NCBI GenBank assembly: GCA_030844895.1
Contig: CM061231.1
Coordinates: 9,323,618 to 9,387,617 of the forward strand
Direction: 5' to 3'
DNA: 64,000 bases
DNA from: Ambrosia x helenae
Taxonomy: Eukaryota; Streptophyta; Magnoliopsida; Asterales; Asteraceae
The notes below the pieces were generated by a model. That model was not told where the DNA came from, did not search any database, and was given only the letters and a program-made list of their open reading frames with translations. Every line of letters begins with the position of its first letter. Position 1 is the first letter of the stretch. This document shows, piece by piece, positions 1-11,263 of this stretch. The position numbers were made by a program, and so were the translations under genes.

Positions 1-339
1 TTTCTTTTTATCTCAGCGTTCTAAGAAAAGTTAGTTTGTTAGGGTCAGAACAAGAGTCTATATGGCATCCCTGTTAGCAAACAAACTGCCTATATGGTGG
101 AAAACAGATGGTGCAACCAACATTTACTATTATTTCAAGTAACCAAAACATTTACTATTATTTAGCAGGTTTATATATATTTAACAAGTTCAAGTAACCA
201 ACTACTATTATATTTGACAAGTATAAGAACTTAAAAATGTCAAAAATCAGTTAAGGGAATTTTGTGCAAAACAAATCAGATGTTGGTTTATTTAGGTATT
301 AACCCTTCAATATATTGTAGAACAAGCACCATACATCTA

Positions 340-1260
340 TCTATAGTAAAATATACAATAAAGGCAACATAATACAGAAAAGGCCCAACAGATTCTAAAT
401 TCTGTAAACTGCCACTAACTGCTCTAGCTGAATGCAAACAGAAAGTATTTATTTGTTAACGTATAATCGGCTGATGCAGTATGGCTGAATATCTCTAAAA
501 GAATCCTTCATATGCTATATCTTGGTTTAAAAAAGCGCGAGGCGCTCCGAGGCGTTTTGGGTCCAAAATCCGAAGCGCGGGGCTTAAAGCGCGAGGCGAG
601 AGCTTCACGTATAGCATTAAAAAAATTATAAAAAATATTTATATATGTCAATATGACATTTTCTACATGTTAATCAATCATGAGCACAAAAACATGATTA
701 TAAAACACACTTGAACACTTAAAAAGCATATTCAAAACTTAAAAACGACGAGGCACTGCTGTAGCGGGCCAAATAAAGCACTTTAAAAGGTTTTTTTTGG
801 CTGAGGCGCTACTGTAGCGTGCGCCTCAGACGCCCGAAGCGGCGCTTCATGTAGTTCAGCGCTTTTTGGCAAAAAAAAGCGTTTTTCTTGGAGCCTCGCG
901 CCTCAAACGCTTAAAGCGCGCCTGAGGCGCGCTTTTTTAAAACCAAGTGCTATATGCTGGATACTTTTGGATTCTATTGTTGTACGTCAACAGAATACAG
1001 AAAAGTCAACCAGATTCAAAATCTTCTAAATGCCATGAGCTAAATATAGCAGAAAGTATTTAACTGCTAATATGTCACGAGGTTGTGTGGCATGGCTGAT
1101 TATCACAGATTCCTTCATATGCAAGTTACTTTGGATTTTATTGCTGTAAGTAAAGCACTACAGAAAAATAAAAACAGGATCTGAACTGTGCTATATGCCA
1201 CTAACAGCTCCAATAAAATATAACAGCATGAGGTGCACCTTAAGCTCAAAATGACATATA
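340..1260. repeat. Three diverged direct repeats of about 170 bp in AT-rich DNA
   Basis: Three stretches (about 350-515, 956-1125 and 1126-1260) share ordered short blocks such as 'cagaaaag', 'gccactaac(t/a)gctc', 'cagaaagtattta' and 'ccttcatatgc'. This indicates an old local duplication. The first copy is cut from the second by the hAT-like MITE at 521-947. No reading frame runs through it. The rest of 1-1,780 is AT-rich with no feature I can support; it could be intron or intergenic DNA. Confidence 0.5.
521..947. mobile_element. Non-autonomous hAT-like MITE, GC-rich termini
   Basis: A 427-bp element with terminal inverted repeats (CTTGGTTTAAAAAAGCGCG at the left and its near-perfect complement at the right). 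It is flanked by a perfect 8-bp duplication TGCTATAT at 513-520 and 948-955. An 8-bp duplication is the hallmark of hAT insertion. The ends are unusually rich in GCGCGAGGCGC-type repeats in otherwise AT-rich DNA. There is no coding capacity, so it must have been mobilised in trans. Confidence 0.8.
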
Positions 1261-1821
1261 TGGTCTAAATCTAGAATCATAATGGATACTATAGGAAAAG
1301 CTGAAACAACATGTTCGCACAAGATACAGATAAGCATATTTCATTATCCGAATCCATATCCTAAAATTCGGATGTCCGAAATTCTACAAAATGAACCATT
1401 ATTCTCTTTTTTCTAGCATTAATACAAAATTGAATCTAATATCTAAAACATTCATGGATGAACTCAAATATTTAAAGATAAAGCAAAACAAAAAAGATTC
1501 AACACAAAATGAAATATAGATTCAACATTAATAGAAAAATTGTATGTGAAATGTCTTGCTTCAGATTAAAACATCTTGCTTTTTGAAATATGTCAAACAA
1601 CAACCATCCCATGTCTACAACATAAATAACCAGAGTGTGAACATCAACCATCACCATTCCTCCTTCTCATTCTTTAGTGAAAAATTTATGGTAACATACT
1701 ATAATTTAGTGAAAAATTGAAGCAAACAAGCAATAATTAGTAGGGAATAGAAGCAATCAAACGAAATGAACAACCATATACCTGATATTGTTGACAACAA
1801 CGAACAAATGATCGTCAATGG

Positions 1822-2013
1822 TCAAGGTTTAAGCTTCAAAACGAGAAAGCAAACAGTATCCGATGGCCTGGCCCGATGGTATGAGACGAGAGTAACCCTA
1901 GCTTTGCAAAACGTGAAATGGGTCGAATAAGTGAGCCACTGGAATAGCCCTAGTATTTGGGGAAGAGTAATTGGGTTTTGGGGGAAAGGGAAATTAGGTT
2001 TTGGGGGAAACAT
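1822..2013 (-). CDS. Possible first exon or leader of an unknown gene (weak)
   Basis: A 63-codon minus-strand frame starting with ATG and rich in Pro, Phe and Asn. Just beyond its stop the minus strand reads a plausible splice donor (CAG|GTATATG, near 1,782), so this could be a 5' leader or first exon of a transcript running to lower coordinates. I recognise no domain and see no clear downstream exon. It may be chance. Confidence 0.15.
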   Translation of the reverse strand: MFPPKPNFPFPQNPITLPQILGLFQWLTYSTHFTFCKARVTLVSYHRARPSDTVCFLVLKLKP

Positions 2014-2449
2014 AATTTGGTGAAAATGTTGAGCGGGAATTACTTTCTAAAATTAATTTTTACAAATAAAGAATAAAACAATACTTTGATGTTAATATAA
2101 GTTTATAAAAATAAACAAAAACAATACTTATATAATATATATATATATATAAAAGATTATATTTCTTACTAAAATATAAAGAAAAAATATTGGTATAAAA
2201 AAACTTTAGTTAAACTTTATTTAATCCATATTTACTTTATTCCACTAAGTATGGAAAAGGGGGTGTCAAGATAATCTATCCCCAGAAACAAGGTGTTCAT
2301 GTGCACGAGGAAGTAACTTAACAACGCATAACATCCGACTACACACTAAGCCAAGACGGCCAAAACCATTTTCAGCAAGATTTAACTAAATATTCGACGC
2401 CCAGTATAACGGAAAAACTGTTAATTTCATGTTATAATGTAGTATAGAT
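2014..2449. other. AT-rich DNA without a recognised feature
   Basis: Low-complexity A/T-rich sequence with a short (TA) run near 2,135-2,150. I see no reading frame, RNA gene or element boundary here. Confidence 0.4.
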
Positions 2450-3152
2450 ATTGTATGCAATAGATAAGTTTTCTACGTGTTTTTTTTATTATTACTAAAA
2501 TATCAAGGGTAATGTTACGGTGTATTATAATAACACCATCATGATTAAGCGTCCTATAAAAGTTAAAGTTATAAGACTCAAATGTTAAGTATACCATTTA
2601 GTTATGTTATAATAAAACTCTAGTGAAAAAGCGTCCTATAAAACTGATGTTTTATGACTCAAATATCATGTGTCATATTATGGTGTATTATAATAACATC
2701 ACAATGATTAAGCGTCCTATAAAGGTTAAAGTTATAAGACCCATGTGTCAAGTGTCCTATTAAGTTATGTTCTTATATGACTTCTACTAGAAACGGTCCT
2801 ATAACATCAAACATTTATGACTTAACTACAAAGTGTCGTATTAAGTTATGTTATAATAGGACCCCAGTGATCAAGTGTCCTATTACATTACCACATAATA
2901 GGACACCCACAACTAAATGTCTTATAAATTACTTTATTAGGATCTACATTTTAAGGGTCTTATTAAGTTATATGATAATAGGACCCCAAAGAATCATCCA
3001 TCCTATTAAATAACTTTTTAGGACACTGGTTTAGTAGCGTATATTAGAAAAGGACCCCAAAAGTTCATTCGTCCTATTAAATAGTTTTTTAGGACCCCAT
3101 TTTACAAGCGTCCCACACAAAAGGTCCTTAAAAGCCCTTTTTGTTGTAGTGA
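2450..3152. mobile_element. CACTA (En/Spm) transposon end with subterminal repeats
   Basis: The right boundary reads ...TTTTTGTTGTAGTG (ending 3,152), the complement of the CACTACAAC terminus of CACTA elements. The 600-700 bp inside it carry roughly 19 copies of a short motif, GTCCTATAA or GTCCTATTA, in both orientations (for example near 2,551, 2,630, 2,712, 2,752, 2,875, 2,999 and 3,070). Dense subterminal repeats of this kind are where CACTA transposase binds. The opposite terminus is not visible, so this is an end fragment or a heavily deleted copy. Confidence 0.65.
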
Positions 3153-3766
3153 TTCTATATGCAATTCAATCATCAAAGTGTCTATGTGTTTTTCTATGTT
3201 GCATTATGTCTTGAACATGACTAGGGTAAGCATAATTCTAGCATAATCATTAACATTGATCAGCTGACGGTATACAATGATAGATCTATTGGACTGACAA
3301 TCCCACCCGGATACGTGCCTCCTACAAAGGTAGCGTGGGTGTTTGTTATCGCATAACATATTCGAGTGAACCATGAGCGTATGGGATGTACCACATTATA
3401 ACAGTCACAAGGGTTGATTATGCACTCGATTTACTTCTAGTATGTTTTCACATATGGACTAGACTTGCTATGACACTTGAATTGTACAAGTTTTATTCGA
3501 TTATCAAAACCTATGTAATTCTCACCAACTTTTGTTGACCCAAAATATTTTCAAACTTAACATGTTTCAGGTTATAGCTTGCTTGAAGATTAGAGTTATT
3601 GCTTGAAGATGTGTAGCTAGTATTTTTCATTTTGATTTACAAAATTCTTAGAACAATTGTATGTAATTTATTTAAATCATTTATTGAAATTTATTATTTA
3701 CCATGAGCTACTGAACAATCATCAATACGTGACATCCCGATGTTTCCGCCATCGGTTGGGGTGTTA
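3153..3766 (+). repeat. Probable LTR remnant (Gypsy-like 3' part)
   Basis: A stretch with no reading frame that ends in 'gccatcggttggggtgttaca', the type of terminus (..GGTGTTACA) common in plant Gypsy LTRs. The CACTA end abuts its left side, so the 5' part of the LTR is missing or displaced. The assignment rests on the terminus only. Confidence 0.35.
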
Positions 3767-3775
3767 CAAAACATG

Positions 3776-5362
3776 TCAGACAACCACCATCCAAAACTGC
3801 TGTTAAACAACTGCCACCAAAACCACTGCTACCACCAAAACCACTGCTACCACCAAAACCACTGATGCCACCAAAACCATTGATACCACCAAAACAACTA
3901 AACCTACCACCAAACCAACAACCAAATCCACCACCAAAACCACCAATACACCACTTACAACCACTTCACCACCCAAATCCCAAACATCTGCTGATCCTAC
4001 ACAAGTGCCAACAGATATTAACACAACCACTGCTGCAACACCACCATCACCACGCATCTTGTACAGAAGGAAGAGAAAATCAACCTTTGTCGTACAAGAT
4101 GAAAACATACAAACATCACCACCTCCTACTTCAACCACCCAGCCTACACCTATATCAGCCATCCCACTTTCATCATACTCACCACACACTTCACAATTCA
4201 CATCTCACAGACCATCACCATCCATCACACCACTGGTTGTTCAGTATCATCTTGAGCTTGATCTACTCAAGGGGGAAATGCAATCCTTCTACAATACTGA
4301 ACAACCATCTGAAAGATCTTTCCCATCTCTTCCAAATTTTCCTGTTCCCCTAAACTTAGATAAATATCTTAAATACAAGACTGAACAGGCAGATTTAATC
4401 ATCAAGGAGAGATGTAAAGGGAAAGATGACAGGACTGCTTAGGGCATCCATTCAGCAGAGCTTAGCAAACTGAGAAGGATTGAAGATTTTGCTAAGACCT
4501 TGAGTAACTCCATGTCTACCATGCCTCTCAGCAGTGATCTGGAAAGGGTGGTTAGGGAATCTCTTCTTGACCAAATCTTGGAAACCATGCCCTACAAAGC
4601 AAACAAGAAACAGTTTGCAGGCTGCACCACTCATGCACTTAGAGAAGAACTCATGAGAATAGAAGACATGGCAAACAATCCCCCAGCAAAGGTCTCTGCC
4701 CCTGATTTTAGGAAAGGCAGAGATCCATCCAGAGCTTTAAAATTCAAGAGAATGAGAGAAGAGATTGTGGCTGCAAAGTATGAGGAGATGAGGTCTGTTG
4801 CAAGATGTCAGAGCTAAGGCTGGTTGAGACATACAAGAAGTTGGAAGAAAATAGAAAGAAAGACCCTACACTGCTCAGAAAACCAGTTTACTCTGATGCT
4901 CCAATGATGAAGAGACCTCAACAGGCCTTTACACTAGACAGCTTACTTGACACTTCTGACCTATCTGTTGCTGCCAGAAGACAGTTCAAGAAACAGAAGG
5001 AAATGTCTGAAGAAGACCAGAAGAAGTTTGCTGATACTTTTGTAAAAGAGGGCCTCTTCAATCAAGTAAACTATTTCTCTGATCCCACTACAGAAGAGCT
5101 CAGAAAACTCATTGGGAGACCTCCATCACCAAACTCATCAACAATAAACTTGCAGCCCAGCAGATCCTCTGATTCAAAAATTCTAAAATGGAAAGTCAAC
5201 AAAGACAACCATGAATTGACTCTGCTTAGATCAGATAGAGAAGCTCAAAAGTTAAGTATGGATGATGCACATGGCCAATGTGCAGATGATCTCCAAACAT
5301 TGCTAAACTTAGAGCTTGAAAGGGATGCAGAAGACTTTTTCTCTTTAAGTTTTGAACTATAG
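3776..5362 (+). pseudogene. Broken extra ORF of a Copia-like LTR element
   Basis: A decayed frame just upstream of a polypurine tract and 3' LTR. It begins with a Thr/Lys/Pro-rich low-complexity stretch (TTK and TTAT repeats, about 3,806-4,000). A charged, helix-rich part follows (4,005-4,817). After a +2 frame change near 4,800 it continues to 5,362 with a segment containing 'VETYKKLEENRKKDPTL'. An in-frame TAG interrupts it at 4,440-4,442. No protease, integrase or reverse transcriptase motif is present, so this is not pol. Its place between the missing pol and the LTR suits an additional 3' ORF, or the sole ORF of a non-autonomous element. The product and function are not recognised. Confidence 0.55.
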
Positions 5363-5448
5363 TTTAAAGGGCAAATAAGAGAAAGTCTGATGAGAAATAA
5401 AGATCAAAATAAAGCTTAGTTTTGGCATCATCTGTTCTAGGGGGAGAT

Positions 5449-6159
5449 TGTTGGGTCTGATGACCTGGAGAAGAACAGATGATTGGAAAGCCAAAATATA
5501 CTACTCAATTGATCCTTAGCAATAACAGCATTTACAAGTTACTTCTCCCAAAAGACTGTTGACCCTAACATCTGCTGTACCCTAACAACTGCTATGACAA
5601 CTGCTACAAAGGTCTGATAGATAACAACTGCTAGAGAACAACTGCTGACCAAAGGTCTGATGAAGAACAACTGCTGAATCAAAGTAATGAAGACTAAAGG
5701 TCTGTTGGAGCCAACAACACTTAGGCTCTAACAGATGATTCAAGACCATCAGAGTTTTCCTTTCAGATGTTTACCTTTTAGAGTTTTCCAATGTAACAAT
5801 AGTTTATATCAACAGATGTTTTATGTTTGTTATTCTGTTAGAGTTCACTGTCTTAGGTGACGCCAGCCTAGGTCATCAGAAGTTTAGATTTTTCTATAAA
5901 TATAACAGTGCTTGTACTGTTCTATTCATCACACAAAACATTCTCTTAGACAAACAATCACAGAGTGATCAGGCTGAGCGGGAGTACTTGTACAATTGTT
6001 TGTAATCATTTGATATTATGAAAGCATTCGATTGAAAAACATTTATTCTCTTGTTTTGATTAATAGTTTATCATTCCGCTGCACTTTACATTTATAATTC
6101 ACTTCTTTCATTGTTCTTATTACTTAAACAATCAAAACAATCAAACTCAGATCCTAACA
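5449..6159 (+). repeat. 3' LTR of a Copia-like element
   Basis: Preceded by a polypurine tract (TAGGGGGAGAT, about 5,438-5,448). It starts TGTTGGGTCTG and ends CAGATCCTAACA, giving the TG..CA ends and short inverted repeat expected of an LTR; length 711 bp. A TATA-like box (CTATAAATATA) lies at 5,894-5,904. No matching 5' LTR is found in the window, so the element is truncated. Confidence 0.65.
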
Positions 6160-6299
6160 GGTTGCTTTCTTCCCGGGTTCACATCACATCTTTAGAATGT
6201 ATTAAGGAAATGACAAAGTTGTAAAGAAAATTCACCCGAGCAAGATGTGCACATGTAGAATTCGAAGTATGTTTTATAAGTTATCAAGTGTTGATCCTT

Positions 6300-6402
6300 T
6301 AAAAAAATTCCTGAAAAATCGACCTATTCCTTTTACAGTACACATATTTTATCACTTCATATTAGATTTGTTTATCCCGGGAAACACCGGGGGATAATCT
6401 AG
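6300..6402 (+). mobile_element. Helitron 3' terminus
   Basis: The sequence ends in a hairpin (ATCCCGG..CCGGGGGAT, 6,374-6,394) a few bases before CTAG followed by T. This is the Helitron 3' signature: a GC hairpin 10-12 bp from CTRR, with insertion before T. The 40 bases before the hairpin resemble the terminus at 12,845-12,929. The 5' end of this copy is not identified. Confidence 0.55.
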
Positions 6403-6403
6403 T

Positions 6404-6794
6404 ATTAATAATAGATAGAGTGTTAAAATTTTAATTTAATATTGTTATTGTATGGGAAAGATATAAAATAAATTATAATTAAATATTATTATATTTAATA
6501 GGGTGAACAGCAAACAGCGAAGACCAACTAACATATGTCCTTAAATAAAAGATAAAAGATTATATATTAAAAAATATAATAACTATATATTAATAATTAG
6601 ATAATAATTATTATAAGAAGTTATAGGATAGATTGTCACATGACATTAAATAAAATATATTATTAGAATATATAAGATAATATAATAGTTAATAAATATT
6701 CTAAACTTTATTAATAACTAGTTTATTAAGGACAAACATATTAATTAAACAGACCCATTTAGAGAGTATGGATTCCGGTGAATCTTCAATAGTG
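6404..6794. other. AT-rich intergenic DNA
   Basis: About 390 bp, mostly A/T with repeated 'ataataatta' patches. No supportable gene or element. Confidence 0.4.
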
Positions 6795-6797
6795 TAA

Positions 6798-7135
6798 GAG
6801 CGTTTACAATAAGTTTCTCATCTCTATCAATATATTATAATTAGAATACCTACATTTTTGCCGTTCAAAAAAAAAAAGAATACCTACATTTTCGCTTTCC
6901 TGTTTAATTAAATAATACTTACTTATATCTTTATATTATTTTTTCCCCCTCATTTACAACCCCTTTCAACAAATATTAAAAAAACAAATGTAAGAAAACT
7001 GTGTTCCCCAAATATCCCAAAAAAACAACAAATATACCGATGAACTGTAGGTTCCCTATCTCTTCCACTAGCAAAACTAATCTAAAATATAGGGGATTCA
7101 CTCACAAAAATATGGGTACCTTAATGTGAATGCTC
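6798..7135. mobile_element. Tourist-like MITE, TAA target site
   Basis: A 338-bp element flanked by TAA (6,795-6,797 and 7,136-7,138). Its imperfect terminal inverted repeats are GAGCGTTTACAATAAG on the left and, on the opposite strand, GAGCATTCACATTAAGG on the right. A 3-bp TAA or TTA target and this type of end suit PIF/Harbinger-derived Tourist MITEs. Its ends match those of the MITE at 8,530-8,844. No coding capacity. Confidence 0.65.
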
Positions 7136-7149
7136 TAAGGATACTTAGC

Positions 7150-8282
7150 TGTATATATAGGTAACGTTTGGTATGCTGGAATGGAAGACGGAATAGAATG
7201 GACAATTACGAGGTAATGAAAGATTGTGTGTTTGGTTAGTCAATGGAATGGAATCACACATTCTACATAACCTTCCATTCCTTCAAAACCACTCCTTCCA
7301 TCCCCCCCGTGTTTTTTTTTCAATCCTTCTCCTCTCTCACCCTTCATTAACAATACTAAAACTGACCACCACCACCACCGCGACCGTCACTAACCATCGC
7401 CACCCACCGCCGCCATCACCCTTCACCACCACCACCACCTGCCACGTTCACCCACCACCGACGCCATCCATCTCCACATATCACCGTCGACGCCATCCAC
7501 TACCACCTACCGCCACCTCTACCCACCACTAGCCGCCGTTACCACCCACCATCGCCGCCATCAAACGACCACCCACCGTCGACAGTACCCAACAACACCA
7601 CCACTCACCACTATTGCCGCCACCAACAATTTCCACCCACCACCGTCGCCAGCCACCGCCACCCACCACCGCCGTCACCACCTTTCACCGCTACCACCAC
7701 CATAGTCACCAACACACCACTGACGCCATCTACCTCCACGTACCACCTCCACTCACCCATCATCACCCCTATCAACGACCACCCACCACCGCCACCAAAC
7801 ACTTCCAACCACCACCGTCGCCATCTACCGCCCCCATAACTCATCCTCGCCACCATCAATGACCACCCAACGCCGTCACTACCCACCAACATCACTACCC
7901 ACCATCACCGCTGCCATCCACCACCACCCACTGACGTCGCGGCAACCACACACCACCGTCTCCTACCCACCATCGTCGCCGTCAACCGTTGCTGCCATCT
8001 GCCACCGTCACCAGCATCACTTCCACCCACCGCCACCGCAACCACATATCACCAATCACCATCACTGCCACTAACGACCACCCACAACCTACACTCATCA
8101 CCGATTTTATTCCTTCTTCTTTTACTACCTATCAAGCAAAAGAAAGTAATACATTTTTTATTCCAACATTGCAACCAAACAAGACATGAAAGGGAATGAT
8201 CTTTTCCATTACCTTGTTCATTCAATTACCTCGTCCATTCTATTCCATCATTCATTTCATTACCTTATACCGAACAAACCCA
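7150..8282. mobile_element. Inverted-repeat element with a (CCACCA)-rich core
   Basis: The left end (GTTTGGTATGCTGGAATGG, then GGAATAGAATGGAC and GAGGTAATG) is mirrored on the opposite strand at the right end (GTTCGGTATAAGG, GGAATAGAATGGAC, GAGGTAATTG). Between them, about 7,360-8,090 is a long C/A-rich tract of CCACCA, CCGCC and CATC triplets. It opens frames on both strands (Pro/His/Thr on plus; Gly/Trp/Val on minus), but these are composition artefacts. It behaves like a foldback or MITE family whose interior has expanded as a minisatellite. The target duplication is not clear. Confidence 0.55.
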
Positions 8283-8529
8283 TATATTATAAACCAAAAC
8301 TTGGTGTGTTTTCCTAAAGTAGTTTTTGGTGATGGAATAAAAGTTTGGTTGGTTGGTAAAAAAAAGATATATCCTGCCTAGATGATATAAACCATTTTTA
8401 AGACAAGGATTTAAACCAATTCAGGTTGTAAAATGTACGGTGGTTAAATCGTTGATTCAATCTATATATACTAATAAAAGAAATCAATAAACCTAAGATA
8501 ACGTTTAAAGGGGTCATCCTTTCACCTTA

Positions 8530-8844
8530 GAGCATTCATATTAGGTCCCAAATAATTTTATGAGAGAAAAACCTATATTTTAGGATGGGGTTATGAGTGG
8601 TTGTGAGTGGAGGATATGTGAATCTACTGTTCATCAGTATATTTGGGGGAACACTGTTCCCGTGCATTTATTTTTAATTACTTTTGAAAGTAGTTGTAAG
8701 TGAAGGAGAGAGAAAAAATAATAATAAAGATATATAAAAGTATTATTTAATTGAAAATGAGAGAGAAATGAATTGATTTTTATTGTAATATGTGGCTGTG
8801 AGTAATTGTAAGTGGATGGGGATGGGAACTTGATGTGAATGCTT
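8530..8844. mobile_element. Tourist-like MITE, TTA target site
   Basis: A 315-bp element flanked by TTA (8,527-8,529 and 8,845-8,847). Terminal inverted repeats: GAGCATTCATATTAGGTCCCA on the left; opposite strand AAGCATTCACATCAAGTTCCC on the right. Same family as the copy at 6,798-7,135. No coding capacity. Confidence 0.65.
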
Positions 8845-9221
8845 TTAGGTGTGCCATGTAGCATCATCCCTCTTATTTCCCTCGAAAAGTCTTTTTCTCT
8901 CTCATATTTCCCTCATAATTTTTAAACTTTAATAATTTTATATACGCCAAATTAACGAGCATTTTATTATCTTTCCAACAAGTACCGTAGTGCTATACAA
9001 AAAACGACTTATTTTGGGTGTATTTTTGTTCATGCGGGAAAAACACAATGTGTTCAGGTAATTCATTAATCATGTCTAGACAAGTCACTAATCATGTTCA
9101 AACCAGTAAATAGAAATTCTATTTTCAACCAGAGCAGAGTAGGTTAAAAATATAACGCCCCAAAATTCTCAAAGAAAACGTATGGTACATTTATAAATAA
9201 ATAACTTGGGTTACGTGGCTA

Positions 9222-10642
9222 GGGAAGAGATAACGTACAAAGTTTCTTAACATACAAAGTGTAAGAAGCATTCTCAGCCATTAGATTTAGACGGTGGTAA
9301 GATGGTAATTAACAATCCTAATCATATTTGGGTTAATCTAACCAAGGATAAATTAGGAAAAAAGCGTTTAATTTTTTGTGGAATCGTAACAACAGACATA
9401 ATCGATGCAAATATTTTCAACGATTGAACCTGATTTTTCATCGTTTTCAACTCGATTAAACGTTCAGAATGATTAAAAAATCAAAAACATTCGATTACAA
9501 ACAAATCAAAACGTATTTGCAGAAATAGAAAAAAACAGAGTATGATAATTCAATTGATAAAATTAGTAGAATCATATTCAAAAATCACCATCAATGCATG
9601 TATTATTCACAGAAACGAACGATGTTGATAATAGAGGAAGAATTAAAGAAAAAAATGGCTTTCAAAAAAGTTTCAGATCACGAAGATCAGAAACTGTTAA
9701 ATAGAAAATCATAAAACGCATTTGGTTTTTCATAAAACGCATTTGGTTTTTTATAAAACGCATTTGGTTTTTTATAAAACGCATTTGGTTTTTTATAAAA
9801 CGCATTTGGTTTTTTAAACACTATTTAAACTGGTTTTTTACAAAAAACGCACTTGTTTTTTTTTATAAAACGCACTTGGTTTTTGTAAAATGCACTTAGT
9901 TTTTGTAAAACGCATTTGGTTTTTGTAAAACGCACTTGGTTTTTATAAAACGCATTTGGTTTTTGTAAAACGCACTTGTTTTTTGTAAAACGCACTTGGT
10001 TTTGTAAAAAGCATTTAAAATAAATAAAAACTCACCTTTTCCTCATCTTTCCCCCTATTTCACCTTTTCCTGCAATATTCTCAATCAACTGTGGCGATAA
10101 TAGAGTCGTTGAATCCACCTGTTTTGAGCTCATAATTGACACGAGAACAGGTAATAGATTTGCCAAATATATTATTTTAAAACAATTATATTCACACACA
10201 CTTGAGGTAAGGTTTTTATGGATTGGTTGTTTTTTTCTTTTTTTCTTCTTTTTCCTTTGTTTTGTGATTAGCCAGAGACACAGAGATGTTGGCTTCTTGG
10301 TTGTCTTCTCCGAAGATAGAGGAAGTGACTAGATCTGAGCCACAATTGAGGTCGGGTTGAAGGCGAACAACGTGAAGGGTTTTGAAGGCGTCGGAGGTTA
10401 GAGGAGAGAGGGATCGGTGAGGCTTTGGTCCGGCGGTTGGGTCAGGCGGCGGTGGTGGTGGTGGTGGTGGTTAATGAACGATTAAGAAATGATATGAAGA
10501 ACATTACCTTTTTCCCCTTTTAAATCAACTTGGATTGGGTTAGGATTGGGTTAGTTAGAGTTAACTAGGGTTTACACGTGTCAGGCTGTGATGACTTCTT
10601 ACACTTTGTAGGTTAAGGATACTTTGTATCCTATACTTTCTC
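9222..10642. mobile_element. Non-autonomous Mutator-like element (MULE)
   Basis: A 1,421-bp element flanked by a perfect 9-bp duplication ACGTGGCTA (9,213-9,221 and 10,643-10,651), the size made by Mutator transposases. The termini are about 47-bp imperfect inverted repeats sharing 'TACAAAGTGTAAGAAG' and 'GTACAAAGT' or 'ATACAAAGT' blocks. The interior holds a 22-bp tandem array (9,697-10,015) and a GC-richer block (about 10,250-10,475) ending in a (GGT)n run. That block could be captured gene sequence, but I recognise no protein in it. Confidence 0.8.
9697..10015. repeat. 22-bp tandem array inside the MULE
   Basis: About 14 degenerate copies of a unit close to ATAAAACGCATTTGGTTTTT. Copies alternate between 'gcatttgg' and 'gcacttgg' variants and between 'ttataaaa' and 'gtaaaa' spacers. 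The first four copies are almost identical, which indicates recent local amplification. Confidence 0.85.
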
Positions 10643-10651
10643 ACGTGGCTA

Positions 10652-11263
10652 TTATGGGTAAAACTGAACCATACGAAATAAATTCGATAGAATGCTCTAG
10701 TTAGATAAGGATAAAATCCATAAATTTAGATTAACTTAATTAGTGGGCTAAATTAATAAACTTGGATTATAATCCGAGGGACTAAAAGTGATAATATGGT
10801 ATATTTGTGTGTTTTTAATCAAACAAGCAAAAGGGGAGGATCATCTCCATTCCATGAAGATCGATTCCACTCCAAACACACACATACACAACCTCAAGTC
10901 CCTCAACAAAGCTAAATCCAAGGAAATTGAAGGGTTAATCCCATGCAATAGGTGGAAATCACCATCTAGAGTCAAACAAGCCCTATGGTAACCTTTAAAT
11001 TGTGTTTTATTGTGAATTAGATGATTATGAGGCTGATGAGCTTGTTGGGTTTTTGCTAATAATCAAATTGATAAGTCTAGGGGTGTTACCCTAGTGTTAG
11101 GGAACACTATACTCATGGGAAATTAACTATAATTATGATTGGGGCCAACTAAGGAAATTGCATTTATAAGGACAAGGAGGGTTTTATGGGATTTTGATGA
11201 ACCTCATCATCTTGATTATTTGGATAGTACTTATATGATTTATTGGTGAAACTTGTCATCTTT
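10652..11263. other. LTR body without a gene
   Basis: Lies within the probable solo LTR. A 67-codon frame at 10,788-10,991 has no recognisable features and fits the noncoding LTR body better than a gene. Confidence 0.4.

Noticed and set aside
3865..4353. Alternative plus-strand frame of 162 codons.
   Set aside because: Pro/His-rich reading of the CCACCAAAA repeat in the wrong frame; the frame that continues downstream is the Thr/Lys-rich one.
7224..8189. Several overlapping frames rich in Pro, His and Thr (plus) or Gly, Trp and Val (minus).
   Set aside because: They follow from the CCACCA-type composition, occur in all frames, and sit between transposon-like inverted repeats.
9697..10015. 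Regular short repeats considered as a CRISPR-like array.
   Set aside because: Units are contiguous and degenerate with no unique spacers, in a plant nuclear MULE; it is a minisatellite.
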